64,000 nt of DNA from Streptomyces sp. PR69 (GCF_026420845.1 NZ_JAOWCB010000029.1:1-64000); one strand, 5' to 3'; counted from the first letter of the stretch, positions 1 to 11,307 are shown. Made by a program: numbers and translations. The notes: generated by a model from the letters alone, not told the origin.

Positions 1-24
1 CCCTGTACGGCCTGAAGGCCGTGT

Positions 25-290
25 CCTCAAACGCCGGACGGGCTTGATTTGGCTGCGCCAATCCCAGCCCCGCCTGGGGGCACCTCCGTGGGGTACCTCG
101 GACAGAGTCTGGGGGGAGGCAGCCGAAGGAGTTTGAGGCGCAGGGGCCGGAAACCCAGCCCCACCGACGCTTGAGACGCGGGGGCCAGAAACCCAGCCCC
201 ACCGACGCTTGAGGCGCAGGGGCTGGAAATCCAGCCTCGCCGGCGTTTGAGGCGCGGGGGGTCCGGGGGCGGAGCCCCCGTTTGATGGCC
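25..290. repeat. GC-rich intergenic repeat cluster
   Basis: No gene is supported in the first 450 bases. They hold several degenerate copies of a GC-rich motif: a stretch like 'CTCAAACGCCGG' or its complement 'GGCGTTTGAGGCGC', followed by a 'GGCTGGAAATCCAGCC'-like arm and a G-run/C-run hairpin (GGGGGCGGAGCCCCCG near 264-280). At least three units lie in tandem between about 135 and 262. The same family recurs at 6225-6410 and 40625-40835. Such hairpin-forming repeats are common between Streptomyces genes. Their role is unknown, though the hairpins could end transcription from a gene left of the window. Confidence 0.6.
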
Positions 291-450
291 GCGTGCCGCA
301 CGGGACACAGCGGGCGGGTTAACGGCCGCCGCCGTGAGCGGGGCGGGCGAGCGCGCGTAGGCTCTTCCCGGCAGAGAGGGCGTCGATCCGCCCGCCCTGC
401 CATACGACCCCCGACCTCCTGGAACTCAACGGAAGCGAGATTTCACCACC

Positions 451-1992
451 GTGACTGCTCTCACTCTCAGCACTGCCGGCGCGGCGACGCTGCGCGCCGA
501 CGCCATCGTCGTCGGGGTCGCCAAGAGCCCTCAGGGCGGGAACGGACTCGTCGTCGCACCGGGCGCGGAAGCCGTCGTCGAGGCGTACGACGGCAAGCTC
601 GCCGACATCCTGAAGTCCCTCGGCGCGAGCGGCGCGGAGGGCGAGGTGACCAAGCTCCCCGCGCCCGCGGGCTTCAAGGCCCCGGTCGTCCTGGCGGCCG
701 GGCTCGGCTCCGCGCCGGAGAAGGACGAGGCGTACGACGCCGAGGCGCTGCGCCGGGCCGCCGGGTCGGCTGCCCGTGCGCTGAGCGGCTCCAAGAAGGC
801 CGCCTTCGCGCTGCCCATCGAGGCCTCTGAGGACGCGGAGGCCATCGCGGAGGGCGCGCTGCTCGGTGCGTACGCCTTCACCGCGTACCAGGGCGGGGAC
901 GCGTCCGCGAAGGACGGCGACAACGGCGTCAAGGCGCCCCTCGCCGAGGTCGCCCTCCTGGGCGCCAAGCCGCGCGACAAGGCGTACAAGGCGGCCGTCG
1001 CGCGCGCCCTGGCGGTCACCGAGGAGGTCAACCGCGCCCGCGACCTGATCAACACTCCGCCGAACGACCTCACCCCCGAGGCCTTCGCCGCGGTCGCCTC
1101 CGCGGCCGGCAAGGAGCACGGCGTCAAGGTGCAGGTGCTGGACGAGAAGGCGCTCGCCAAGGGCGGCTACGGCGGCATCATCGGCGTCGGCCAGGGCTCC
1201 CAGAACCCGCCGCGCCTGGTGAAGCTCTCGTACACCCACTCCAAGGACGCCAAGACGCTGGCGCTGGTCGGCAAGGGCATCACCTACGACTCGGGCGGCA
1301 TCTCCCTGAAGCCGGCCGGCCACAACGAGACCATGAAGTGCGACATGAGCGGCGCGGCCGCCGTGTTCGCCGCGGTCGTGGCGGCCGCGCGGCTCGGTCT
1401 GGAGGTGAACGTCACCGGCTGGCTGGCGCTCGCCGAGAACATGCCGTCCGGCTCCGCCGTGCGCCCCGGCGATGTGCTGCGCATGTACAGCGGCAAGACC
1501 GTCGAGGTGCTCAACACCGACGCCGAAGGCCGGCTCGTGCTCGCCGACGCGCTGACGAAGGCGTCCGAGGAGAACCCGGACGCGATCGTCGACGTGGCCA
1601 CGCTGACCGGCGCGATGGTGCTGGCGCTGGGCCACCGCACCTTCGGGATCATGGCCAACGACGACGCGTTCCGCACCGCGATCCACGAGATCGCCGAGGA
1701 GGCGGGCGAGCAGTCCTGGCCGATGCCGCTCCCCGCCGAGCTGCGCAAGGGCATGGACTCCCCGACCGCGGACATCGCGAACATGGGTGAGCGGATGGGC
1801 GGCGGCCTGGTCGCCGGTCTCTTCCTCAAGGAGTTCATCGGCGAGGGCATCACCTGGGCCCACCTGGACATCGCCGGCCCGGCCTTCCACGAGGGCGCGC
1901 CCTGGGGCTACACCCCCAAGGGCGGCACCGGCGCTTCGGTCCGCACCCTGGTCAAGCTCGCCGAACGCATCGCCGCCGGCGACCTCGGCTGA
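451..1992 (+). CDS. pepA: Leucyl aminopeptidase (M17 family)
   Basis: Cytosolic M17 metallo-aminopeptidase that removes N-terminal residues from peptides; family members are two-zinc hexamers. The 513-residue length is normal. The C-terminal catalytic half carries the metal/catalytic block VGKGITYDSGG (about residues 273-283, with the family lysine and aspartate) and the signature NTDAEGRL (about 355-362). The less conserved N-terminal domain fills about 1-170. The GTG start at 451 is used because the protein then begins at the usual N-terminus; a weak purine-rich site (GGAAGCGAG) lies upstream. It is followed by a 223-base gap before the lipoamide dehydrogenase gene, so it is probably a separate unit. 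Function is assigned from motif conservation and is well supported. Confidence 0.95.
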   Translation: MTALTLSTAGAATLRADAIVVGVAKSPQGGNGLVVAPGAEAVVEAYDGKLADILKSLGASGAEGEVTKLPAPAGFKAPVVLAAGLGSAPEKDEAYDAEALRRAAGSAARALSGSKKAAFALPIEASEDAEAIAEGALLGAYAFTAYQGGDASAKDGDNGVKAPLAEVALLGAKPRDKAYKAAVARALAVTEEVNRARDLINTPPNDLTPEAFAAVASAAGKEHGVKVQVLDEKALAKGGYGGIIGVGQGSQNPPRLVKLSYTHSKDAKTLALVGKGITYDSGGISLKPAGHNETMKCDMSGAAAVFAAVVAAARLGLEVNVTGWLALAENMPSGSAVRPGDVLRMYSGKTVEVLNTDAEGRLVLADALTKASEENPDAIVDVATLTGAMVLALGHRTFGIMANDDAFRTAIHEIAEEAGEQSWPMPLPAELRKGMDSPTADIANMGERMGGGLVAGLFLKEFIGEGITWAHLDIAGPAFHEGAPWGYTPKGGTGASVRTLVKLAERIAAGDLG

Positions 1993-2215
1993 TTTTTTTA
2001 TGGCTCGGATCGCCCAGGGGCGAACCGAGCCCGATTAGACACAGTAAACGGGCCGGGGTCTCCGCTCGCGGCAACAAGTGCGAAGATGGGTTCTCGGCAG
2101 GACAGGGCCCCCACCACAGGGCCGAAGAGACAGCGGCCGAACACCAGCCGACCGGCCGGGCAAACCTTGAGGCAGACGGGCCCGGCGTACGGCGCATATG
2201 CATGGAGGACGTGAC

Positions 2216-3604
2216 GTGGCGAACGACGCCAGCACCGTTTTCGACCTAGTGATCCTCGGCGGCGGTAGCGGCGGTTACGCTGCGGCGCTGCGCGGAGCTC
2301 AGCTGGGCCTGGACGTCGCCCTGATCGAGAAGGGCAAGGTCGGCGGCACCTGCCTGCACAACGGCTGTATTCCCACGAAGGCGCTGCTGCACGCCGGCGA
2401 GATCGCCGATCAGGCGCGCGAGGCCGATCAGTTCGGTGTGAAGGCCACCTTCGAGGGCATCGACATGGGTGCCGTCCACAAGTACAAGGACGATGTGATC
2501 TCGGGCCTCTACAAGGGTCTGCAGGGTCTGATCGCCTCGCGCAAGGTCACCTTCATCGAGGGCGAGGGCCGGCTGTCCTCCCCCACCTCCGTCGATGTGA
2601 ACGGCCGGCGTGTCCAGGGCCGCCACGTCCTGCTGGCCACCGGCTCGGTGCCGAAGTCGCTGCCCGGCCTGGAGATCGACGGCAACCGCATCATCTCCTC
2701 GGACCACGCGCTGACGCTGGACCGCGTCCCGAAGTCCGCGATCGTGCTGGGCGGCGGCGTGATCGGCGTCGAGTTCGCCTCCGCGTGGAAGTCCTTCGGC
2801 GCCGAGGTCACCGTCATCGAGGGCCTGAAGCACCTGGTGCCGGTCGAGGACGAGAACAGCTCCAAGCTGCTGGAGCGCGCGTTCCGCAAGCGGGGCATCA
2901 AGTTCAACCTGGGCACCTTCTTCGAGAAGGCCGAGTACACCCAGGACGGCGTACGCGTCACCCTCGCGGACGGCAAGACCTTCGAGGCCGAGGTGCTGCT
3001 CGTGGCGGTCGGCCGCGGCCCGGTCTCGCAGGGCCTGGGCTACGAGGAGCAGGGCGTCGCGATGGACCGCGGCTATGTCCTGGTCGACGAGTACATGCAG
3101 ACCAACGTTCCGACGATCTCCGCCGTCGGCGACCTCGTGCCGACCCTCCAGCTCGCGCACGTCGGCTTCGCGGAGGGCATCCTGGTGGCGGAGCGTCTGG
3201 CCGGTCTCAAGACCGTTCCGATCGACTACGACGGCGTGCCGCGGGTGACGTACTGCCACCCGGAGGTCGCGTCCGTCGGCATCACCGAGGCGAAGGCCAA
3301 GGAGATCTACGGCGCGGACAAGGTCGTCGCTCTGAAGTACAACCTCGCGGGCAACGGCAAGAGCAAGATCCTCAAGACCGCGGGCGAGATCAAGCTCGTC
3401 CAGGTCAAGGACGGTGCCGTGGTCGGCGTCCACATGGTCGGTGACCGCATGGGCGAGCAGGTCGGCGAGGCCCAGCTGATCTACAACTGGGAGGCTCTGC
3501 CGGCCGAGGTCGCGCAGCTGGTCCATGCGCACCCGACGCAGAACGAGGCGCTCGGCGAGGCCCACCTGGCGCTCGCGGGCAAGCCGCTCCACTCCCACGA
3601 CTGA
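2216..3604 (+). CDS. lpdA: Dihydrolipoyl dehydrogenase (E3)
   Basis: FAD-dependent E3 component that reoxidises dihydrolipoamide on 2-oxoacid dehydrogenase complexes, passing electrons to NAD+. Seen: the FAD-binding GGGSGG motif near residue 14; the redox disulfide in GGTCLHNGCIPTKA (C46 and C51); a central NAD-binding GGGVIGVE; and the C-terminal HAHPTQNEA motif that supplies the catalytic His-Glu pair. GTG at 2216 is preferred to the in-frame ATG at 2198 because GGAGG at 2204-2208 sits seven bases before it and lies inside the longer form. It lies 56 bases upstream of sucB, consistent with one transcript. The pair with an E2 supports a role in the 2-oxoglutarate or pyruvate complex; E3 is usually shared between complexes. 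Confidence 0.95.
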   Translation: MANDASTVFDLVILGGGSGGYAAALRGAQLGLDVALIEKGKVGGTCLHNGCIPTKALLHAGEIADQAREADQFGVKATFEGIDMGAVHKYKDDVISGLYKGLQGLIASRKVTFIEGEGRLSSPTSVDVNGRRVQGRHVLLATGSVPKSLPGLEIDGNRIISSDHALTLDRVPKSAIVLGGGVIGVEFASAWKSFGAEVTVIEGLKHLVPVEDENSSKLLERAFRKRGIKFNLGTFFEKAEYTQDGVRVTLADGKTFEAEVLLVAVGRGPVSQGLGYEEQGVAMDRGYVLVDEYMQTNVPTISAVGDLVPTLQLAHVGFAEGILVAERLAGLKTVPIDYDGVPRVTYCHPEVASVGITEAKAKEIYGADKVVALKYNLAGNGKSKILKTAGEIKLVQVKDGAVVGVHMVGDRMGEQVGEAQLIYNWEALPAEVAQLVHAHPTQNEALGEAHLALAGKPLHSHD

Positions 3605-3660
3605 TCAGTCGCCGGGCGCGACGACCACATACCGCACATTTGTTAGGAGCAACTGAAACC

Positions 3661-5442
<1,782 letters not shown>

Positions 5443-5472
5443 CCCTCGCTGTAACGCTCGACACAGCTGTGC

Positions 5473-5513
5473 CCGCGGGGCCCTGTCCGGATTCTCCGGG
5501 CGGGGCCCCGCGG
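5473..5513 (+). terminator. Hairpin after sucB
   Basis: Perfect 11-base arms CCGCGGGGCCC (5473-5483) and GGGCCCCGCGG (5503-5513) around a 19-base loop, 30 bases after the sucB stop. No T-run follows, which is usual for Streptomyces. It probably ends the lpd-sucB transcript. Confidence 0.7.
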
Positions 5514-5577
5514 CAATAATGGGCAACGCCCGCGCATGACAACGACAAGGCTCGCGCCGCCCGCCCCAGGAGCCCTC

Positions 5578-6204
5578 ATGACCACCCCGCCCGTCGTCCA
5601 CTCGCTGCGCGAGCAAATCCGCGAGCACATCGTGGAGGGCATCGTCAGCGGCCGCTGGAAGCCGGGCGAGCGGATCGTGGAACGGCGCATCGCCACCGAA
5701 CTCCAGGTCTCCCAGACACCCGTGCGGGAAGCCTTGCGCGAGCTGGAGAGCCTGCGGCTGATCGAGTCCGCGCCCAACAAGGGCGTACGGGTGCGGAATC
5801 TGACGGCCGCGGACCTGGAGGAGAGCTATCCCGTCCGCGCCGGTCTGGAACAGATCGCCGCGGAGCTGGCGGCGGAGCGTCTGGGCGCGGACTGCTCGGC
5901 GCTGGAGCCGCATGTGGCGGCGCTGTACGAGGCCGACCGCGTCGGCGACTCGGCGGCGCAGGTCCGGCACACGGTCGCCTTCCACCGGGAGCTGGTGCGG
6001 GCGGCGGGGAACGCGGTGCTGCTGCACACGTGGGAAGGGCTGGGGATCGAGGTGTTCACGGCGCTGTCGATCAGATGGCTGGGGACGGTGCAGAAGTCGT
6101 ATGCGGAGGAGCACGAGGAGCTGGTCGAGGCATTCCGGCGGCGGGACCCCCAGATCGGGTCCCTGGTCAAGGCCCACGTCCTGGGCTGCGCCCCGCGCGC
6201 CTGA
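5578..6204 (+). CDS. GntR-family regulator (FadR/FCD type)
   Basis: DNA-binding regulator of 208 residues. The N-terminal winged helix (about 8-72) contains the GntR pattern GRWKPGERI...SQTPVREALRELE. The C-terminal helical FCD-like domain (about 80-205) normally binds a small organic acid. ATG 5578 is preferred to ATG 5536 because AGGAG at 5568-5572 lies just before it. It sits between the 2-oxoacid dehydrogenase genes and pyruvate dehydrogenase E1; two clean palindromes and a third imperfect one lie 100-170 bases upstream of the E1 gene. A PdhR-like role (pyruvate or related acid as effector, aceE as target) is an inference from position. Confidence 0.88.
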   Translation: MTTPPVVHSLREQIREHIVEGIVSGRWKPGERIVERRIATELQVSQTPVREALRELESLRLIESAPNKGVRVRNLTAADLEESYPVRAGLEQIAAELAAERLGADCSALEPHVAALYEADRVGDSAAQVRHTVAFHRELVRAAGNAVLLHTWEGLGIEVFTALSIRWLGTVQKSYAEEHEELVEAFRRRDPQIGSLVKAHVLGCAPRA

Positions 6205-6224
6205 CCGGGCCCTCCCTTGACTGG

Positions 6225-6410
6225 GGCTCCGCCCCAGACCCCGTTCCCGGGGGCTCCGCCCCCGAACCCCCGCGCCTCAATCTCCCCCAGCTGCCTCCCC
6301 CAGATTCCGTCCGGGGGTACCCCCACGGAGGTGCCCCCAACGGGCTGGAAATTCCAGCCCCTCCGGCGTTTGAGGAGCGGGGGTCTGGGGGCGGAGCTCC
6401 CAGTTACGGG
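6225..6410. repeat. GC-rich intergenic repeat
   Basis: Same family as the repeat at 25-290. It has a C-rich arm ending near 6266, a CTCAATCTCCCCCAG segment, a GGCTGGAAATTCCAGCC-type arm near 6341-6357, a CCGGCGTTTGAGGAGCG core near 6362-6378 and a final GGGGGCGGAGCTCCC hairpin. It fills most of the 502-base gap between the GntR gene and aceE. No ORF here has credible coding character. Confidence 0.6.
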
Positions 6411-6533
6411 AAGGGGCGGGGTGGGGGAAAGGCGCCGCGTAGCGCAACGCACCCCGCACAGCTGAGCCCACCCCCGCTCACCCACCCCCCACTCCGCCCG
6501 ATTCGCCCCCTTCATCCCGGCACTCCGTGCCCC

Positions 6534-6608
6534 ATTCCGCGGCACGGAATGCCAATTTCTCAAGATTGAGAAGTTTTCCACCCTCAGACTTTGATCGATC
6601 ATCGATCA
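6534..6608 (+). promoter_or_regulatory. Three palindromes upstream of aceE
   Basis: Three inverted repeats in 75 bases, 99-173 bases before the aceE start. (1) ATTCCG/CGGAAT arms with a 5-base spacer (6534-6550). (2) TTCTCAA-GA-TTGAGAA, a perfect 16-base palindrome (6557-6572). (3) TGATCGAT-C-ATCGATCA, perfect 8-base arms about one base (6592-6608). The last is the size of a GntR/FadR-type operator and the upstream gene encodes such a regulator. Operator function is inferred; the palindromes are directly visible. Confidence 0.6.
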
Positions 6609-6706
6609 GCGACTTACAGTCGACGACGGGTTCACCAACCCTTCGCCCTGTCCTGCCAGACAAGGCCCCTTTTCACCACCCCCCTCCTGTCCGGAAGGCG
6701 GCGATC

Positions 6707-9400
6707 ATGACCGACCCCGTAGGCAAGCTTCCGAGCGAGCTCGACCAGCTCCCGGACCGCGACGCCGAGGAGACCGCCGAGTGGGCGGCCTCTCTCGACG
6801 CCGTCGCCGAGCATGCCGGCCCCCATCGCGCCGCGTATCTGATGCGTCGCACGCTTCAGCACGCAGAGACCGCCGGGGTCCCGCTGCCCAGCCTGCTGGA
6901 GACGGACTACGTCAACACCATCCCCACCGCCGCCGAGGACTCGTTCGGCGCGTTCGACGGCGACGCGGAGCTGGAAGCCCGTATCGCCGCGTGGAACCGC
7001 TGGAACGCGGCCGCGATGGTCACCCGCGGCTCCCGCCACGGCGTCGGCGGCCATATCGCCACCTTCGCCTCCGCCGCCTGGCTGTACGAGACGGGCTTCA
7101 ACCACTTCTTCCGCGGCAAGGAGGCGGACGGCTCGGGCGACCAGCTCTATATCCAGGGCCACGCCTCCCCCGGCATCTACGCCCGCGCCTTCCTCGACGG
7201 CAGGCTCACCGAGGCCCACCTCGACAACTTCCGCCAGGAGGCCGGCGGCCAGGGCCTGCCGTCCTATCCGCACCCGCGCCGGCTGCCCTGGCTGTGGGAG
7301 TTCCCCACGGTCTCCATGGGTCTCGGCCCGCTCTCCGCGATCTACCAGGCGCGCTTCAACCGCTACCTCGCGGGCCGCGGCATCAAGGACACGTCCAACT
7401 CCCACGTCTGGGCGTTCCTCGGCGACGGCGAGATGGACGAGCCCGAGTCGACCGCGGCGCTCGCCCTCGCCGCCCGTGAGCGGCTGGACAATCTGACGTT
7501 TGTCATCAACTGCAACCTCCAGCGCCTCGACGGCCCCGTCCGCGCCAACTTCAAGATCGTGCAGGAGCTGGAGGCCCAGTTCCGCGGGGCCGGCTGGAAC
7601 GTCGTCAAGACGCTCTGGGGCTCCGCCTGGGACGAGCTGTTCGCCCTTGACACCACGGGCGCGCTGGTGCGCCGGCTGCGCCAGGTGCCGGACGCCCAGT
7701 TCCAGACGTACGCCACACGGGACGCGGCGTACATCCGCGAGCACTTCTTCGGCGCGGAGCCCGCGTTCGCGGAGCTCGGCAAGCTGCTGAGCGACGCGAA
7801 GATCGCCGAGTGCTTCCACACCTCCCGCGGCGGCCACGAGCCCCGCAAGGTGTACGCGGCCTACCGCGCGGCCCTCGCGCACAAGGGCGCGCCGACCGTG
7901 ATCCTCGCCCAGACGGTGAAGGGCTACACGCTCGGCAAGGGCTTTGAGTCCAAGAACGCCAACCACCAGATGAAGAAGCTGTCGATCGAAGAGTTCAAGG
8001 GCATGCGCGATCTGCTCGGGCTCCCGATCGCCGACAGCGCCTTCGCCGACGGACAGGTGCCGTACGGCCACCCCGGCGCTGACTCCCCCGAGGTCCGGTA
8101 CCTCCAGGAGCGCCGCGCGGCCCTCGGCGGCCCGGCTCCGGCGCGCCGCGTCCACCCCGTCCCCGCTCTGCCCGCGCCCGAGGAGCGCGCCTTCAAGGCG
8201 CTGCTGAAGGGCTCCGGCAAGCAGGAGATGGCCACCACCATGGCGTTCGTCCGCCTGGTGAAGGACCTGATGCGGGACAAGCAGAGCGGCAAGCGCTGGG
8301 TGCCGATCGTCCCGGACGAGGCCCGCACCTTCGGCATGGAGTCGCTGTTCCCGTCGGCGGGCATCTACTCGCCGCTGGGCCAGACGTACGAGCCGGTCGA
8401 CCGCGACCAGCTGATGTACTACAAGGAGGCCAAGGACGGCCAGATCCTCAACGAGGGGATCACCGAGGCCGGCGCGATGGCCGACTTCATCGCCGCCGCG
8501 ACGTCGTACGCGACGCACGGCGAGACGATGATCCCGTTCTATATCTTCTACTCGATGTTCGGCTGGCAGCGCACCGGCGACCAGATGTGGCAGCTCGCCG
8601 ACCAGCTCGGCAAGGGCTTCATCGTGGGCGCGACGGCCGGCCGCACCACCCTGACCGGTGAGGGCCTGCAGCACGCGGACGGCCACTCGCATCTGATCGC
8701 GGCCACCAACCCGGCCTCGCTCAACTACGACCCGGCGTTCGCCTACGAGGTCGCGGTGATCGTCAAGGACGGTCTGCGCCGGATGTACGGCGAGACCGCC
8801 CCGGGCGAGGACTCGAACGTCTTCTACTACCTGACGGTCTACAACGAGCCGAAGCCGCAGCCCGCGATGCCGGAGGGCGTCGAGGAGGGCATCATCAAGG
8901 GGCTGTACCGCTTCAAGGAGGCCGAGTCGCCTGCGGCCGACGCCCCGCGGCTCCAGCTTCTCGCATCGGGCACGGCGATCCACTGGGCGCTTGAGGCGCA
9001 GCAGCTGCTCGCCGCCGACTGGGGCGTCGCGGCGGACGTCTGGTCCGCCACCTCGTGGGGCGAGCTGCGCCGGGACGCGCTGGAGTGCGACGAGGCGCTG
9101 CTGCGCGGCGAGCAGCGGACCCCGTATGTCACCCGGGCGCTGGAGGGTGCGCCGGGACCGGTGCTGGCGGTCAGCGACTGGATGCGCCAGGTGCCGGACC
9201 AGATCAGCCAGTGGGTGGAGCAGGACTACTCCTCGCTCGGCACGGACGGCTTCGGTCTGTCCGACACCCGTGAGGCGGCCCGCCGTCACTTCGGCGTCGA
9301 CGCGCAGTCGATCGTCGTCGCGGCGCTGGCGCAGCTCGCCAGGCGCGGCGAGGTCCCGGCCTCCGCGGTGAAGGAGGCGCGCGAGCGCTACGGCCTCTGA
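6707..9400 (+). CDS. aceE: Pyruvate dehydrogenase E1, homodimeric type
   Basis: Thiamine-diphosphate E1 that decarboxylates pyruvate and acetylates the lipoyl group of E2. 897 residues, the length of homodimeric (AceE) E1. The ThDP motif runs from GDGEMDEPE (about 239) to VINCNLQRLDG (about 264-274). A second signature, SLNYDPAFAYEVAV, and a transketolase-like central domain are present. ATG 6707 is preferred to upstream in-frame starts because a GGAAGG site lies at 6692-6697 and the protein then begins at a typical N-terminus (MTDPVGKLP). The long leader with palindromes suggests regulated transcription. No E2 is adjacent; the two-lipoyl E2 at 3661 is the nearest candidate partner. Confidence 0.95.
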   Translation: MTDPVGKLPSELDQLPDRDAEETAEWAASLDAVAEHAGPHRAAYLMRRTLQHAETAGVPLPSLLETDYVNTIPTAAEDSFGAFDGDAELEARIAAWNRWNAAAMVTRGSRHGVGGHIATFASAAWLYETGFNHFFRGKEADGSGDQLYIQGHASPGIYARAFLDGRLTEAHLDNFRQEAGGQGLPSYPHPRRLPWLWEFPTVSMGLGPLSAIYQARFNRYLAGRGIKDTSNSHVWAFLGDGEMDEPESTAALALAARERLDNLTFVINCNLQRLDGPVRANFKIVQELEAQFRGAGWNVVKTLWGSAWDELFALDTTGALVRRLRQVPDAQFQTYATRDAAYIREHFFGAEPAFAELGKLLSDAKIAECFHTSRGGHEPRKVYAAYRAALAHKGAPTVILAQTVKGYTLGKGFESKNANHQMKKLSIEEFKGMRDLLGLPIADSAFADGQVPYGHPGADSPEVRYLQERRAALGGPAPARRVHPVPALPAPEERAFKALLKGSGKQEMATTMAFVRLVKDLMRDKQSGKRWVPIVPDEARTFGMESLFPSAGIYSPLGQTYEPVDRDQLMYYKEAKDGQILNEGITEAGAMADFIAAATSYATHGETMIPFYIFYSMFGWQRTGDQMWQLADQLGKGFIVGATAGRTTLTGEGLQHADGHSHLIAATNPASLNYDPAFAYEVAVIVKDGLRRMYGETAPGEDSNVFYYLTVYNEPKPQPAMPEGVEEGIIKGLYRFKEAESPAADAPRLQLLASGTAIHWALEAQQLLAADWGVAADVWSATSWGELRRDALECDEALLRGEQRTPYVTRALEGAPGPVLAVSDWMRQVPDQISQWVEQDYSSLGTDGFGLSDTREAARRHFGVDAQSIVVAALAQLARRGEVPASAVKEARERYGL

Positions 9401-9424
9401 GCCCGTAGGCACAGCGCAACGGGT

Positions 9425-9452
9425 GCGGCCCCTGTCTGACGGCGGGGGCCGC
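9425..9452. terminator. Hairpin between aceE and metS
   Basis: GCGGCCCC (9425-9432) pairs with GGGGCCGC (9445-9452) just after aceE; the converging small transporter gene ends at 9508. A 14-base direct repeat (CGCGTGCCGTGTTC, 9467-9480 and 9481-9494) follows. Likely a terminator serving aceE. Confidence 0.45.
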
Positions 9453-9507
9453 AGCCGTTTCGTTTCCGCGTGCCGTGTTCCGCGTGCCGTGTTCCGCGTA
9501 CCCCGGG

Positions 9508-9645
9508 TCACTCCGCGGGGCGGACTCCCGGCGGCGGGGGCTCCGGCTCGGGCGTGTGGCTGCGCAGCCGGATGATGGCCGCGACCAGTCCGCCCCAGAC
9601 GATGACGATCGCGATGATCATCATGATGACGGCGCCTGCGGACAT
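9508..9645 (-). CDS. metS: Methionine/alanine importer small subunit
   Basis: 45-residue membrane peptide with one hydrophobic helix (about residues 4-27, AVIMMIIAIVIVWGG) and a charged Pro-rich tail (EPEPPPP). This matches the small subunit that partners NSS transporters in actinobacteria (MetPS of Corynebacterium). Its ATG overlaps the TGA of the transporter gene by one base (TGATG), so it is probably translationally coupled. It is too short to be recognised by domain alone; its position makes the call. Confidence 0.85.
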   Translation of the reverse strand: MSAGAVIMMIIAIVIVWGGLVAAIIRLRSHTPEPEPPPPGVRPAE

Positions 9646-11177
9646 CAGGGCTCCTTCCTCTCGACGGGGGCCTGCATATCGAGGTCGATGTCCTCTCCGC
9701 CCGCCTTCCACGGCATGAGGGTGAGGATGACGCCGGCGAGCAGCGCGCCGATCGCGACGCTCCAGCCGGCGCCGAGCAGAAACTCGGTGGAGTAGCCCGC
9801 GTAGTTCTCGTCGAACTCCTGGCGGAGGCTGTCGACCATCATCCAGCCGAGGACGAGGGGGGTGATGACGCCCAGGCAGATCCGCCACCAGTGGCCGAGC
9901 CGGATGGCCGAGGTGGCGTCCGCGTTCTGCTGGAGTTCGGGGAGCTTGCGCAGCAGCCAGGCGACCACGATCACGCTGACCAGCGCGGCGAGGGCGATGC
10001 CGTACTGGTTGATGAAGTGGTCGGAGGCGTCCAGCAGATACAGGCCCGCGTCGGTCGGGAACAGCACGATGGAGGCGACGGCCACCAGACCGCCGATGCC
10101 GAAGACGGCGGGGATGCGGCGGATGCCGGTGCGGTCCTGGATCGCGGAGACGATGACCTGCACGATGGAGATCAGCGAGGACAGTCCCGCGATCACCAGC
10201 GAGACAAAGAACAGCACGCCGAAGAAGCTGCCCGCGGGCATCTCGGAGATGACGGCCGGGAAGGCGACAAACGCGAGGCCGAGCCCGGCGCTGGCGACAT
10301 CGTCGACCGGCACCCCCGCCTGGGCGGCCATAAAGCCCAGCGTCGCGAAGACGCCGATGCCGGCCAGGATTTCGAAGGAGCTGTTGGCGAAGCCGGCCAC
10401 CATCGCGGAGCCGGTGAGGTCCGCGCGCCGCCCGAGGTAGGAGGCGTAGGTGACCATGATGCCGAAGCCGATGGACAGCGAGAAGAAGATCTGGCCGTAG
10501 GCGGCGACCCAGACGCTGCCGTTGTCCAGCTCCGACCATTCGGGCGCGAAGAGCGCGTCGAGGCCCTCGGCCGCGCCCTCCAGGGTGAGCGCCCGGATGA
10601 CCAGGATGACGAAGAAGAGCACCAGCAGCGGGATGAAGATCTTGTTCGCCCGTTCGATGCCGCGCCGTACGCCGAATGCCAGGATGCCCAGCACCACTGC
10701 CCAGACGGCGATCAGCGGCCAGATCACCGCGGTCACATAGCCGGAGATCATTCCCGGTGTCTCCGCGACCTCAAGGAAGTCCGCGAAGAGGAACGCCTCG
10801 GGGTCGTCGCCCCACGACTGGTTGACGGAGAAGCCGACATAGCGCACGGCCCAGGCGAGGATGACCGCGTAGTAGGTGGCGATGACAAAGCAGATGGCGA
10901 CCTGCCACCAGCCGATGACCTCGGCGGGGCGGGCCATCCGGCGCAGCGCGGCCGGAGGGGACATCCGGTACTTGCGGCCGATCGTGTACTCCATGATCAG
11001 CACGGGGATGCCCGCGGTGAGCAGAGCGGCCAGATAGGGGAGGAGGAACGCGCCGCCGCCGTTCTCGAAGGCGATCGCCGGAAAGCGCCAGATATTGCCG
11101 AGTCCGATGGCCGAGCCGATGGCGGCCAGCAGGAATCCGGCGCGGGTGGACCACTGCTCACGAGGCTGGTTGGTCAT
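9645..11177 (-). CDS. metP: Sodium-dependent NSS-family transporter
   Basis: 510-residue inner-membrane symporter of the neurotransmitter:sodium symporter family, about 12 hydrophobic helices. The TM1 signature SAIGLGNIWRFP (about residues 20-31) forms part of the sodium/substrate site, and PYLAALLTAGIPVLIMEY follows as TM2. The downstream MetS-like peptide suggests methionine/alanine uptake, but the substrate is inferred from that partner only. The ATG at 11177 has AAGGA seven bases upstream. Divergent from the broken MerR gene across a 166-base gap. Confidence 0.85.
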   Translation of the reverse strand: MTNQPREQWSTRAGFLLAAIGSAIGLGNIWRFPAIAFENGGGAFLLPYLAALLTAGIPVLIMEYTIGRKYRMSPPAALRRMARPAEVIGWWQVAICFVIATYYAVILAWAVRYVGFSVNQSWGDDPEAFLFADFLEVAETPGMISGYVTAVIWPLIAVWAVVLGILAFGVRRGIERANKIFIPLLVLFFVILVIRALTLEGAAEGLDALFAPEWSELDNGSVWVAAYGQIFFSLSIGFGIMVTYASYLGRRADLTGSAMVAGFANSSFEILAGIGVFATLGFMAAQAGVPVDDVASAGLGLAFVAFPAVISEMPAGSFFGVLFFVSLVIAGLSSLISIVQVIVSAIQDRTGIRRIPAVFGIGGLVAVASIVLFPTDAGLYLLDASDHFINQYGIALAALVSVIVVAWLLRKLPELQQNADATSAIRLGHWWRICLGVITPLVLGWMMVDSLRQEFDENYAGYSTEFLLGAGWSVAIGALLAGVILTLMPWKAGGEDIDLDMQAPVERKEP

Positions 11178-11307
11178 AGGGGCGTCCTTGCTCGCGCTGT
11201 CCGTCTGTTCTGTTTGCTCTGTTTATCCTGCTTGCCCTGTTCTGCACTGACTGAACGTTAGCGCGGGATGTGCCGCCCAGCGCGACCACGACATGGGCGA
11301 TCCTTGA

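Noticed and set aside
319..1890. Long open frame opposite pepA
   Set aside because: Antisense shadow of a clear M17 gene; the sequence is Arg/Ala/Gly low complexity, as expected for high-GC opposite strands.
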